Part shown: positions 32,501 through 40,133 of the stretch, piece by piece
Position numbering within the stretch: the first letter of the stretch is position 1
Layout of the letters: every line of letters begins with the position of its first letter
Assembly: GCA_020849855.1 (NCBI GenBank)
Contig: JADZFO010000049.1
Span: 1 to 47,765 of the forward strand
DNA: 47,765 nt
From: a bacterium
GTDB lineage: Bacteria; 4484-113; JAFGCY01
Direction of reading: 5' to 3'
Program-made: the position numbers and the translations under genes
Notes under the pieces: generated by a model
The model's database searches: none
What the model saw: only the letters and a program-made list of their open reading frames with translations
What the model was told of the DNA's origin: nothing

Positions 32501-32960
32501 GCCGGCGCCGGTTTACGTGAAGACGCACTACGGCGCGGCGGGCCGCGCGCCCAGCCGCCGGCCGATGGCGCCCAAGGTGATGCTGATCAACCAGTACGCC
32601 GGCTCCTGCGGTGACCTCTTCCCCTTCCTCTTCCGCCAGGCCGGGCTGGGCCCGCTGATCGGCGTGCGCACCTGGGGCGGGCTGGTCGGCCTGTCCGGCG
32701 GGGAGAGCTACCTCGACGGCTCCGGCGCGGTGGTGCCCAGCCTTGGCGTCTACAGCCTCGCCGGCGACTGGATCGCCGAGGGCTATGGCGTCGACCCGGA
32801 CATCGAGGTGGTCAACGACCCGACTAGCGTCAGCCGCGGCTACGACCCGCAGCTTGACGCGGCAATTGCGGAAGCGCTCAGGCTGGCCGATGAAGAGCCC
32901 TTCCGGGAGACACCGCCGCCAGCCTATCGCGACAAGAGCGGGGTGCGGACGGAGAGGTAG
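29529..32960 (+). CDS. Exported tricorn-like S41 peptidase 2
   Basis: The protein is 1143 aa. A signal peptide (ALNAALLCAAALCILQPARA) is followed by the same layout as the upstream paralogue: propeller (about 40-555, with PRFSPDGRRVAFSA, WSPDGKWIAYVSD and WAPDSRWVALVLSD), a Pro/Ala/Glu linker (about 560-610, rich in APAPTAAPPADPPAAP-type sequence), then the catalytic core MNAELNVGHTYV (His798), a PDZ domain, IIDERYNGGGSLPL and NQYAGSCGDLF (Ser1026), GVRTWGGLVGLSGGE and the Glu of AEGYGVDPDI. The two proteins match along their length apart from the linkers, so this is a tandem duplication with linker divergence. The charged acidic insert of copy 1 is missing. Each has its own promoter. Confidence 0.93.
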   Translation: MPSFRAAFPFAAHALNAALLCAAALCILQPARAAEVPAAMLRYPDVSAEHIVFVYDNDVWIAPKEGGSAWPLSSPAGAESFPRFSPDGRRVAFSAAYEGNTDVYELPIGGGTPRRLSYQPYGARVVDYAPDGRVVYETGDVATAESQLWYADPQGGLPERLALKYGDMASFSADGEWIAYTPWRHIWQDGSWNRYQGGQDADVWTFNLKTLESRAIADWPGTDDVPMVHGETVFYLSDRGPEHRRNIWSCDLRGEKHTQITHFKNGEVRWPAIGPSDIVFQQAGRLWLLPLSSLQPRRVEISLSGDRRHLQPYTHSEAGMPQAWSMSPGGKRLAVESHGDIWSIPGREGVQYNLTPTDGFAERDPHWSPDGKWIAYVSDQSGMYEIWLRPADEEGEARQLTQGSPQRMFWLNWSPDSRYLLCLDRSSTYFVVNAETGAKTVLATDHYGAINAWTGWASLSAAWAPDSRWVALVLSDVTTRNGVIHLVNIETLEKQAVTSPLVPCSFPAFDQNGELLYFSTDQSYSPVFSDQEDYDANYVFANSSRLAALTLRRDVKSPLLPINQEEERLPAETAAPETAPAPTAAPPADPPAAPDTAPAAPEAAQPLKIDFEGIAGRIIALPLPAGNISALAAGRDKLFYLRWPNAGTWGPPELHMLDIAMLRSGTPTGLPGPDGRPGGPDFTLLSGVWGYQLSPDASLLAVSANGGLFITAAAPGAALDKPVPLPERLKSIDPRSEWRQVIFENWRAFKEKFYDPGLHGVDWDGARDRALALLPYVSCREDFGFVLAEMNAELNVGHTYVWSAGSDWASGYGLGLLGCDFERASDSAGRPGIRFGRIYRSADGELDTRSPLLTPGVDVREGQFLLAINEQPVQAGDNPYRLLLGQAGRTVKLSVGDSAVRDDSTRELLINALGWDGELRHRAWVEDQRRYVAQKSGGRLGYIHVRNTSNEGRIDLQRQLNSQCNSEALIIDERYNGGGSLPLRFIDLLREPAPVYVKTHYGAAGRAPSRRPMAPKVMLINQYAGSCGDLFPFLFRQAGLGPLIGVRTWGGLVGLSGGESYLDGSGAVVPSLGVYSLAGDWIAEGYGVDPDIEVVNDPTSVSRGYDPQLDAAIAEALRLADEEPFRETPPPAYRDKSGVRTER

Positions 32961-33364
32961 GACGTCTCTCAGATGGCTCGATCAACCGGCTTAACTTCAT
33001 GACCTGTGTCGCTATGCATCTTTCAGGGATGATCCGCCGCGCTTATGACTGGTTGAGCGCCACACCAGGGCGGGCTCACAACGTCCGTACTCAAGGCGGT
33101 GTAACACTTCAATGGCGCCATGGTTCATCATGCCCGCCGCAGGCAGACAGGCGGGGGTGCCATGAATAATGAGTAGTGACCTCCCCCCGCCCACAGCCGC
33201 CAATAGACGGCTGAATCAGTGCCAGGAACAGCCTGCCAAGACTCACCTGACCACCCACACATACATTTGCCTTAAATGCTAACAAGACCGGCCTGCGAAA
33301 GGTGCTATCAAAATTGAGCTTTTCAAAGTTGTCTTTCGGACGGGCATAGCCTGGCGCCGCGGCC
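32961..33364. other. 400-bp non-coding region
   Basis: No frame here has coding character, and the base composition is more balanced than in the flanking genes. I see short inverted segments but no clean terminator, tRNA or repeat array. It could be a degraded gene or insertion-sequence remnant. It ends in the leaderless promoter of the aldo/keto reductase. Confidence 0.3.
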
Positions 33365-33370
33365 TACAAT
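33365..33370 (+). promoter_or_regulatory. -10 box of the leaderless aldo/keto reductase
   Basis: TACAAT-CTGTCC-ATG, six-base gap to 33377. Confidence 0.55.
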
Positions 33371-33376
33371 CTGTCC

Positions 33377-34546
33377 ATGAGCAAGCCCGCCAACCCCAAG
33401 ACCTACGCCCTCGACAACTATGTGCTGCTGGGCTCCAGCGGCCTGCGCGTCAGCCCGCTGTGCCTGGGAACCATGACCTTCGGCACCGAGTGGGGCTGGG
33501 GCGCGGACAAGGACGATTCGCGCGCGATCTTCGCGGCCTACGCCGAGCGCGGCGGCAACTTCATTGACACCGCCAACCGCTACACCCAGGGCACCAGCGA
33601 GGAGTATGTCGGCGACTTCGTGCGCGAGGAGCGCTGGGCCGGCGGGCGCGAGCGCTTCGTCATCGCCACCAAGTGCACGCTGAACATGCGCGAGGGCGAC
33701 CCCAACGCCGGCGGCAACCACCGCAAGAACATCGTGCAATCGGTGGAGGCCAGCCTGCGGCGCCTGAAGACCGACTACATCGACCTGTTCTGGATCCACG
33801 TCTGGGAGTTCCGCACCCCGGTGGAGGAAACCATGCGCGCTCTGGACGACCTGGTGCGCGCGGGCAAGCTGCTGTATATCGGCATCTCGGATGTCCCGGC
33901 CTGGAAGGTGGCGCAGGCCAACACCCTGGCCGCCCTGCGCGGCTGGACGCCCTTCTGCGCGCTGCAGATCGAATACTCGCTGATCGAGCGCACCGTGGAG
34001 CGCGAGCTGATGCCGATGGCCCGCGAGCTGGGCATCGGGGTAACGCCCTGGTCGCCGCTGGCCGGCGGCGTGCTGAGCGGGAAGTACAACCTGGCCAAGG
34101 CGCGGGCCCAGGCCGCCGGCGAGGAGATGCAGTGGGAGGAGGGCACGCGGGCCCAGCGCCTGAAGGACGGCCTGTCCGGCGAGGACGGCCCGCGGCGCCT
34201 GGGCATTGCGCAGAGCGCGCTGGACATCGCCACCGAGCTGGGTTTCAATCCTGACGCCCCGGCCGGGACGGCCCAGGCGACGCCCAGCCAGGTTGCTCTG
34301 GCCTGGCTGCTGCGCCAGCCGGGGGTAAGCAGCCCGATCATCGGCGCGCGGACCCTGGCGCAGGTGGAGGACAACCTGGGCGCCCTGGCCCTGGCCTCCG
34401 AGGGCTCCGCGCTGACGGAGGAGCACTGTGAACGCCTCAGCGAGGCCAGCAAGGTGGACCCGGGCTTCCCGATGCGCTTCCTCAACAACCCGGGCCTGCG
34501 CCAGATCCTGGATGGCGGCACCGTGATCGAAACACGCTGGCCCTAG
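33377..34546 (+). CDS. Aldo/keto reductase
   Basis: This 389-aa NADPH-dependent TIM-barrel oxidoreductase is cytosolic. The catalytic tetrad is visible: D64 and Y69 in NFIDTANRYTQG, K99 in VIATKC and H141 in FWIHVW. The cofactor-binding end reads WLLRQPGVSSPIIGARTLAQ, then VEDNLGALAL. The opening LGSSGLRVSPLCLGTMTFGT is typical of the family. Length is slightly above the usual 320-350 aa, with inserts near 104-117 (NMREGDPNAGGNHR) and 190-230. The substrate cannot be inferred. It stands alone, is leaderless, and is followed by a GC-rich repeat, CTGGCGC / GCGCCAG, near 34623-34648. Confidence 0.93.
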   Translation: MSKPANPKTYALDNYVLLGSSGLRVSPLCLGTMTFGTEWGWGADKDDSRAIFAAYAERGGNFIDTANRYTQGTSEEYVGDFVREERWAGGRERFVIATKCTLNMREGDPNAGGNHRKNIVQSVEASLRRLKTDYIDLFWIHVWEFRTPVEETMRALDDLVRAGKLLYIGISDVPAWKVAQANTLAALRGWTPFCALQIEYSLIERTVERELMPMARELGIGVTPWSPLAGGVLSGKYNLAKARAQAAGEEMQWEEGTRAQRLKDGLSGEDGPRRLGIAQSALDIATELGFNPDAPAGTAQATPSQVALAWLLRQPGVSSPIIGARTLAQVEDNLGALALASEGSALTEEHCERLSEASKVDPGFPMRFLNNPGLRQILDGGTVIETRWP

Positions 34547-34752
34547 CTATCCGCGGCAGTGTGGGACCGCGGTCTGGCAGCCGCAGCGGTCTGCCTGTGA
34601 ATGGCCTGCCACCGCTGTTTGACTGGCGCGCCTGCTGCGCAGCGCCAGGCTGAGCTTGTTGACTCTTCAAGCGGGATAGCTTTCTGGAGATTTGTCGCAT
34701 TTTCCGGCCGGACAAAACTACAAGGCCGAACTGCATGATATTAAGACAAATA

Positions 34753-34771
34753 GCATCGCTGATAGCGATGC
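34753..34771 (+). promoter_or_regulatory. Operator-like inverted repeat before DUF2892 gene 1
   Basis: GCATCGCT-GAT-AGCGATGC, a perfect 8-bp inverted repeat with a three-base spacer, lies about 20 bp before the start of the first DUF2892 gene. The second DUF2892 gene has a different repeat with the same three-base spacer. Confidence 0.5.
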
Positions 34772-34789
34772 GGGCACCGGAGGTGTATT

Positions 34790-34975
34790 GTGAGCTGCAA
34801 CGTGGGCGGCGTGGACCGCATTATCCGTATCGTCATCGGCCTCGGCATGATCGCCTTCGCCGTCATCACCAGGCAGTGGTGGGGCCTGATAGGTGTGGTC
34901 CCCCTGCTCACCGCCGCCATCGGCTGGTGCCCGCTTTACCTGCCATTCAAGCTGAGCACCTGCAAGACAAACTAG
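34790..34975 (+). CDS. DUF2892 small membrane protein 1
   Basis: A 61-aa protein beginning MSCNVGGVDRIIRIVIGLGM, the DUF2892 (YgaP-type transmembrane domain) signature N-x-G-x-x-D-R-x-I-R-x-x-x-G. Two hydrophobic segments follow, about 12-28 and 32-44, with GWCPLYLPFKLSTCKTN at the end. DUF2892 domains occur alone or fused to rhodaneses in sulfur metabolism, where conserved cysteines near the membrane may carry sulfur. This protein keeps a C-terminal Cys pair (GWCPLY and STCK). Start GTG 34790 has GGAGGTG upstream. It forms a single-gene unit with its own inverted repeat and hairpin terminator. Confidence 0.9.
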   Translation: MSCNVGGVDRIIRIVIGLGMIAFAVITRQWWGLIGVVPLLTAAIGWCPLYLPFKLSTCKTN

Positions 34976-35004
34976 CCCATCTTCTTACCTCCCATCTAAA
35001 AGCC

Positions 35005-35025
35005 GGGGCAGCAGCCTGCTGCCCC
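35005..35025 (+). terminator. Terminator of DUF2892 gene 1
   Basis: GGGGCAGC (35005-35012) pairs with GCTGCCCC (35018-35025), followed by CTTTGCTG. The T-tract is weak but position and stem are right. Confidence 0.6.
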
Positions 35026-35153
35026 CTTTGCTGTTCAGCTCCGCCACAATCCAGGTCAAGGCTGCCCGCGGACCTGCCTTCCGCCGCCATTCCTGAAAAA
35101 ATCTGCAAAAATCCGCCCCGGACTGCACAAAACCGCGCGAATCACGATAATAT

Positions 35154-35180
35154 ATATCGGCTATCGTAGATAGCTGATAT
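35154..35180 (+). promoter_or_regulatory. Operator-like inverted repeat before DUF2892 gene 2
   Basis: ATATCGGCTATC (35154-35165), spacer GTA, then GATAGCTGATAT (35169-35180): a 12-bp inverted repeat with one mismatch. It lies in an AT-rich stretch (AATATATATC) that probably includes the promoter, about 20 bp before the ATG. This is the size and form of ArsR/SmtB- or MarR-type operators. Confidence 0.55.
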
Positions 35181-35199
35181 TGCTCTGCGGAGGCATTCC

Positions 35200-35415
35200 A
35201 TGTTGTGCAGCAATCTGGGGACCCTTGATCGTGTTATCCGCCTGGTACTGGGTCTGGCCCTGTGGCTATGGATGGTAAACACTCGCAATTACATCGGCCT
35301 GCTCGGCTTTGTTCTGCTCCTGACGGCCGGCCTGGGCTGGTGCCCGCTGTATCTGCCGCTGCATCTGAAGACCTGCGCTGCGCCGAAGACCGGCCAGCTG
35401 GCCCACAAGCACTAG
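35200..35415 (+). CDS. DUF2892 small membrane protein 2
   Basis: A 71-aa paralogue of the preceding gene: MLCSNLGTLDRVIRLVLGLA, then two membrane segments (LWLWMVNTRNYIGLLGF and VLLLTAGLGWCPLYLPLHL) and a Cys in LKTCAAPK. The shared pattern N-x-G-x-x-D-R-x-I-R and the G-W-C-P-L-Y-L-P block show that the two are duplicates. It has a cytosolic basic tail (KTGQLAHKH). GCGGAGG lies before ATG 35200. It too has its own inverted repeat and strong terminator, so the pair was duplicated as complete units but with diverged operators. A role in sulfur or metal stress is possible but unproven. Confidence 0.9.
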   Translation: MLCSNLGTLDRVIRLVLGLALWLWMVNTRNYIGLLGFVLLLTAGLGWCPLYLPLHLKTCAAPKTGQLAHKH

Positions 35416-35452
35416 CCGTCTGCCGGCGGCAGCCGCAATGTAGGGGTAATAG

Positions 35453-35481
35453 AAAGGGGCGGCCGTGGCCGCCCCTTTTTT
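35453..35481. terminator. Strong bidirectional terminator
   Basis: AAAGGGGCGGC (35453-35463) pairs with GCCGCCCCTTT (35468-35478) around CGTG. The plus strand continues with T residues (CCCCTTTTTTG) and the minus strand with TTTCTATT. It serves DUF2892 gene 2 and, on the other strand, the HtrA-type gene. Confidence 0.85.
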
Positions 35482-35502
35482 GTTGCTGTGTACAGCCCAG
35501 CC

Positions 35503-36708
35503 TTAGAGGCTGAACTCTGAGTTGTAGCCGCGCTTCACCCCGACCTCCAGGGTCAGGTCGACCTTATCGCGGCCACGGCGAACGCTGACCGGTACCTGCT
35601 TGCCGATAGGCATCTCGAAGATGTAAAGGCGCAGGTCAATGATGGTGTCGAAGTGCCTGTCGTCGAACTCCAGGATCACGTCGCCCTTCTTCAGGCCGGC
35701 GCGCTCGGCGGGGCTGTCCTCGCGGACTGAAAGCACCCGCAGCACATCCGGCTCATAGTGCTTCTCCACCCACTCGGTCATCGCCTGGCTGGCCGCGGCG
35801 CCGCCATCCGCGCTGGACTGCGGGATGTACTCCGGCGGGAAGATCATGTCCATGCCGAACCAGGGGATCTCGTGCTTGCCGTTGTTGAGGATGTCATAGG
35901 CAAACTTGCGGGCGAAGTTGACCGGGATGGTGTAGTTCTCGTTCTGGGTAATCACGGAGCCGGCGCCGAAGTGCGCGTGGTTCAGGCCGATGACCTCGCC
36001 GTCCGCGTTATAGAGCGGGCCGCCGGAGTTACCGCCGTTGATCGCGCTCTGCACGACAAAGCGGTAGGGGCAGTTGGTCATCACCTGCTGCCCGAGGTCC
36101 GTGCGCCATGAGGCCCAGGCGCCAATGTACTCGAAGGGCTCGGCATGCTTGCCCATCACCACACGCATGGTGGTGGTCTGGTGCAGGCCAAAGGTGATAA
36201 ACGGATCGGAGCGGTTGCTCAGAGCGCTGTCCGCGCTGCCGGGGGCGCCGATCGCCAGGGCGGCGTCGCCGATCTGGACCTTGTCGGAATCGCCCATGAC
36301 GTTAACCTCATAGGCATCCGGCGGGATGTCGAAGACCTTCACCAGGGCCACGTCGATGCCGGGCTCGGTGGCGACCAGCTGGCCCTTGTAGGTGCTGTGG
36401 TCCCAGGTCTCGATCTGCAGGATCGCGGTCTCCTGGGCCACGTGGTGGTTGGTCAGGACGTAGGCGGCATTCTCTTCCGGCACAGCCTGGAAGATGAAGC
36501 CCGATCCGATCCAGGCTTCCTGCAGCGGCCCGCCCTGCGAGGCCATGGCTGAAATATAGACCGCGCCCTTGCGCACCTTCTCCACCAGATTGCGGCCGAA
36601 GGTGGAGGTGGCCCCCAGATCGGGGCGATCCTGCATCTTCGGCGCGGCCTGAGCGCTCATGCTCAGCAGCAGCACAAAGACGCCTGCTGCGACAATCCTG
36701 CTGTACAT
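35503..36708 (-). CDS. HtrA/DegP-type S1C protease with PDZ
   Basis: A 401-aa exported serine protease that probably handles misfolded envelope proteins. The signal peptide is MYSRIVAAGVFVLLLSMSAQ-AA. Catalytic residues are His89 (VLTNHHVAQ), Asp119 (GIDVALVKV) and Ser228 (GGNSGGPLYN). A PDZ domain covers about 310-385 (ERAGLKKGDVILEFDDRHF). Between protease and PDZ is an insert with IPWFGMDMIFPPEY. I start at ATG 36708 (GGAGGG upstream); the frame extends to 36738, but the added residues precede the signal peptide. It is the last gene of a leftward envelope cluster and ends at a strong terminator. A TATGAT box near 36740 could give it its own promoter. Confidence 0.92.
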   Translation of the reverse strand: MYSRIVAAGVFVLLLSMSAQAAPKMQDRPDLGATSTFGRNLVEKVRKGAVYISAMASQGGPLQEAWIGSGFIFQAVPEENAAYVLTNHHVAQETAILQIETWDHSTYKGQLVATEPGIDVALVKVFDIPPDAYEVNVMGDSDKVQIGDAALAIGAPGSADSALSNRSDPFITFGLHQTTTMRVVMGKHAEPFEYIGAWASWRTDLGQQVMTNCPYRFVVQSAINGGNSGGPLYNADGEVIGLNHAHFGAGSVITQNENYTIPVNFARKFAYDILNNGKHEIPWFGMDMIFPPEYIPQSSADGGAAASQAMTEWVEKHYEPDVLRVLSVREDSPAERAGLKKGDVILEFDDRHFDTIIDLRLYIFEMPIGKQVPVSVRRGRDKVDLTLEVGVKRGYNSEFSL

Positions 36709-36762
36709 ACGATTCCCTCCGCTGAGTACCATAATCATACCGCGAAGCTGCCCCGGACGCGG

Positions 36763-37761
36763 CTATTCCTTGTACCAGTCATACCAGCGCTGGTAGCGCT
36801 TCGCATTGGGATTGGCGAAGAAAAGGTCATAGCGGGCCAGCACGCCACCGGGGGCATTGGCCGCCTTCAGGGCGTCGTAGGCCGCCTGTTCACAGGCGAT
36901 CTCTTCCTCCACTGTCTCCATCACCGTTCCGTTGTAGTGCAGCTCGATATGCCGCAGCTCATGCACCAGCACACCGGCATAGGTGAAGACGTCGCGGTCC
37001 CAGAGCTCGTCCAGCCCGCTGGGGAAAGCGGTGTCAAGCAGCACCAGCACCCGGCGCTGGGAGGGGATGGCCAGGGCGCCGATGCCCTCGAGGCTGCGGC
37101 GGGTTCCATCCGGCTCGACCAGCACGCGCTTGGGCTGGTACTCGATCAGCTCGACTTCCCTGTCGAGACGGTAGTAGTAGGCCGGGGCGCGCTCTTTCAG
37201 CAGGCCCAGCGCCAGACGCGTGCGCAGCTTGAAGCTGTCGGGGCCCTTAATCTCGATCGAGCTGTCGGCGGCCTTGATGGAAGCGATAACCCGGGTGTCA
37301 TGGCCGTCGTAGAGTGCGCTGGAGCCGGCCACCAGAATGCCGTTGGTCAGTACAAAGACCAGGGTGACGCCGGCCAGCAGCAGGCGCCAGCGCTCCCTGC
37401 CGGCCAGGCGGCGCTGCTGGCGCTGTTCTTCAAAGCGCTGGTCCAGGCTGCAGACAAAGGGGAAGCCGCAGCTGCCGCAGACAGACTGGGCGCTGCTCTG
37501 GCGACTTTCACACTGCGGGCAGAGGATGCCTTCGCGCAGCGCATGGCGCTGCGGGGCCTTCTGGGCCTTCTGCTGCTCGCGGAAGAGCAGCCAGCTCAGG
37601 GCGCGCTTGTACCAGGGGGGGCCACTGGCCGCCGGGGGGGTTTCATACTCAATGGGCAGTCGCTGGGGGGCGGACTGGATCCGGCCCAGCGGCCAGCCAC
37701 GCGGGCCGGCTTCGCCCTTGGCGGGCAAACGGGGACCGGGCCCGCTGTCAGTACTGGGCAT
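36763..37761 (-). CDS. Membrane zincin-like protein with zinc ribbon
   Basis: The protein is about 332 aa from ATG 37761. An N-terminal Pro-rich region is followed by a zinc ribbon (C81-x2-C84...C95-x2-C98), one transmembrane helix (about 126-146, WRLLLAGVTLVFVLTNGIL) and an extracytoplasmic domain. This contains VHELRHIELH, where H267-E-L-R-H271 fits the H-E-x-x-H zinc-protease motif, and EEEIACEQ about 18 residues on could supply a third ligand. No known family is certain. GAAAGG precedes the ATG, and the start lies 38 bp after the class A PBP stop, so the two are probably co-transcribed and may act together in wall or protein maintenance. The longer frame to 37836 adds a segment overlapping the PBP gene and is rejected. 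Confidence 0.7.
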   Translation of the reverse strand: MPSTDSGPGPRLPAKGEAGPRGWPLGRIQSAPQRLPIEYETPPAASGPPWYKRALSWLLFREQQKAQKAPQRHALREGILCPQCESRQSSAQSVCGSCGFPFVCSLDQRFEEQRQQRRLAGRERWRLLLAGVTLVFVLTNGILVAGSSALYDGHDTRVIASIKAADSSIEIKGPDSFKLRTRLALGLLKERAPAYYYRLDREVELIEYQPKRVLVEPDGTRRSLEGIGALAIPSQRRVLVLLDTAFPSGLDELWDRDVFTYAGVLVHELRHIELHYNGTVMETVEEEIACEQAAYDALKAANAPGGVLARYDLFFANPNAKRYQRWYDWYKE

Positions 37762-37799
37762 CCTTTCAATACCCCCCGACCCGGGCCTGGCATTCAAAA

Positions 37800-40055
37800 C
37801 TAGAAGAAGACATCGCCTTCCCGCGGCGGCTGCCACTGCTCATAGAAGCCATTGTCGTCGCCGCCGCCGCCGGCCTCTTCCTTCTTCTTGGCCTCTTCGG
37901 CGGCCTTCTCTTCTTCGGTCTTCTCGGCTCCGGGCAGTGCCCCGCCGGTGACCGCGCTGCCAAAGCCGCTAAACTTCACGCCCTCGGGCTTGTCGAACTT
38001 GCCCTTCTTGTATTTCGCATGCGAGCTGTGGATCTTGCTCATCAGCGCGCCAAAGGTCTCGGCCGGACAATTGCCGCCGAACATGCGGTTCATCTTCTTC
38101 TTATAGTCGTCGTTGCCGACCCAGACCGCGATCACCAGCTCCGGGCTGTAGCCGACGAACCAGGCGTCGGAATAGTCCTCGCAGGTACCGGTTTTGCCAC
38201 ATATCGTCATTCCGTCGACGCGGGCGCGGCCACCGGTGCCGCGCTCGACGCAGCGCTGCATGTTCTGGATCATGATCCAGGCAGTTTCGGTCGAGATCGC
38301 CTGGTTGGAGCGCGCGGCGATGGCCGTCTCACCATCGTTGGATTCCAGCAGCACGCCGTTGTTGCTGTAAACCCGCCGGATCATGCTGTGCTTGACATGC
38401 CGGCCCATGTTAGGGAAGGTTGTGAAAGCCTCGGCCATTTCCACGGGCCGGATATCCGCCACACCCAGGGGCAGCGACTCCACCTCCGGCAACTCGGCCG
38501 AGATGCCCATGCGCCTGGCGGTCTCGATCACCGCGGGGATGCCGGTGAAGTTGTTGGCCAGGTCAACACAGGCAGCGTTCTTCGACATCTGGAAGGCAAA
38601 GAAAATGCTGACCATGCCGCTGTAGCCGCCGCCAGAGTTGGTGGGCCAGGGCTTGCCGTTCACGTTGCGCAGCGGTGCGTCGCGCAGCAGCAGGCTGGTT
38701 GGGAAGCCCTGCTCATAGGCGGTGGCATAGACAAAGGGCTTAAAGCTGGAGCCCACCTGGCGGCTGGCCAGCATGGCCCGGTTGTACTTGTCGGGCTCGC
38801 CCTTCGCGTTCGGTGAGTCCCACTGGTAACCGCCGACACAGGCCAGCACCTCGCCGCTGTGGGCCTCCATGACCACCACGGCGCCCTGGCTGACCCGGCT
38901 GCCCTTGCGGTACTTGTCGATCTTCTCCTTGAGGATCTGCTCGGCCCACTGCTGGATCTGCGGGTCAATCGTGGTCTGGAAGATCAGGCCCTGGTTCATC
39001 ACCCGGTCTTCGTCATAGGAGCGCGGCAGCACGATGTCCTTCAGATAAGTGGTGAAGTAGGGCGCATGCATGATGGTCTCATCGCGCCACTTCTTGAACT
39101 TCGGCGGGTTGGCGATGGCGGCGTCTATCTCTTCCGCCGTGATCTTGAGGTTCTTGAACTTCTGCGGGTCGGCCTGCTCCAGCTTCTCAAAGAAGTCGCT
39201 GTCCAGGCGGCGCTTCAACAGGCGCAGCACTTCCTTGCGCCGCGACTCCGCGGCCTCGGGATGGTAGTAGGGGTTATAGCTGGTCGGGGCCTGGGGCATG
39301 CCGGCCAGCAGCGCGCACTCCGCCAGGGTCAGCGAGGCCAGGTCCTTGGCGAAGTACTTGCGCGCGGCGGCCTTGACGCCATAGGTCATTCCGCCGAGGT
39401 TGGAGTAGTTCAGGTAGGATTCCAGCAGGCCCTGCTTGGTGAAGCGCTGCTCCAGGGCCGAGGCGAAGATAGCCTCCTGGATCTTGCGGTTGAGGGTCTT
39501 CTCGCTCTTGATCGAGGGCAGGTAGACATTGCGGGCGAGCTGCTGCGTAATCGTGGAACCGCCGCCCTTCACCTCGCCGCCGCGGCGCAGGATGCGCACC
39601 AGCGCGCGGGTGGTGCCCTTGAAGTCCACGCCGCCGTGATAGAAGAAGTCCTTGTCCTCGGTGGAGAGCAGGCAGGCGATCAGCAGTGGCGGGATCTGGT
39701 CATAACTGACGGACTGGCGGTTCTCCTGGCCCACCACCACACCCAGCAGGGTGCCGTGGCCGTTCTGCGGGTTGTAGTCGCGGGCATAGATGCGGGTGGC
39801 CTGGCTGCCCTCTGGCAGGTCGGTATTAACCAGTGAGTTGATGTTCCTGCGCACCTCGCGGTAGGCCTCGTTGAGGAACCACAGGCCGACGGCCAGCAAC
39901 AGCAGGCCCAGCAGCGCGACATAGCCGATCACCAGGGCGGCGCGGGCAATAAAGCGCTGGAAAGGAGTGCCGGCGGGTTTGGCGCGGCCGCTTGCCGGCC
40001 GGTAGGGCACCTTTGCGCCGCGGCGTCCGTTTGTGCTGTTTGGATCAGTCCCCAT
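37800..40055 (-). CDS. Class A penicillin-binding protein (PBP1A-type)
   Basis: A bifunctional glycosyltransferase and transpeptidase of 751 aa that polymerises and cross-links peptidoglycan. A cytosolic basic tail precedes the membrane helix (about 33-60, IARAALVIGYVALLGLLLLA). The GT51 domain has LLSTEDKDFFYHGG with the catalytic Glu near residue 132, and GGSTITQQLARNVYL. The transpeptidase has Ser436-x-x-Lys439 (GSSFKPF), S-K-N in FQMSKNAACVD, and Lys621-T-G in CGKTGTCEDY. The C-terminus is a low-complexity Glu/Ala/Lys tail. I take ATG 40055 with GAGGG upstream; a TTG six bases earlier is possible. It follows the zinc-ribbon membrane gene and precedes the zincin-like gene. Confidence 0.95.
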   Translation of the reverse strand: MGTDPNSTNGRRGAKVPYRPASGRAKPAGTPFQRFIARAALVIGYVALLGLLLLAVGLWFLNEAYREVRRNINSLVNTDLPEGSQATRIYARDYNPQNGHGTLLGVVVGQENRQSVSYDQIPPLLIACLLSTEDKDFFYHGGVDFKGTTRALVRILRRGGEVKGGGSTITQQLARNVYLPSIKSEKTLNRKIQEAIFASALEQRFTKQGLLESYLNYSNLGGMTYGVKAAARKYFAKDLASLTLAECALLAGMPQAPTSYNPYYHPEAAESRRKEVLRLLKRRLDSDFFEKLEQADPQKFKNLKITAEEIDAAIANPPKFKKWRDETIMHAPYFTTYLKDIVLPRSYDEDRVMNQGLIFQTTIDPQIQQWAEQILKEKIDKYRKGSRVSQGAVVVMEAHSGEVLACVGGYQWDSPNAKGEPDKYNRAMLASRQVGSSFKPFVYATAYEQGFPTSLLLRDAPLRNVNGKPWPTNSGGGYSGMVSIFFAFQMSKNAACVDLANNFTGIPAVIETARRMGISAELPEVESLPLGVADIRPVEMAEAFTTFPNMGRHVKHSMIRRVYSNNGVLLESNDGETAIAARSNQAISTETAWIMIQNMQRCVERGTGGRARVDGMTICGKTGTCEDYSDAWFVGYSPELVIAVWVGNDDYKKKMNRMFGGNCPAETFGALMSKIHSSHAKYKKGKFDKPEGVKFSGFGSAVTGGALPGAEKTEEEKAAEEAKKKEEAGGGGDDNGFYEQWQPPREGDVFF

Positions 40056-40133
40056 CTTCAACCCTCAGTTTCGCTATCCAGACGCGCCGGCAGCCCCATT
40101 CATTCAGGCCTGCGGCCGCTGTGGGCCTGTCTG

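Noticed and set aside
29730..32528. A 932-codon open frame antisense to tricorn-like protease 2, and similar long antisense frames over tricorn 1, gltX and the PBP gene
   Set aside because: GC-rich codon bias keeps the opposite frame open. The products have no domain features and the sense frames are clearly homologous to known enzymes.
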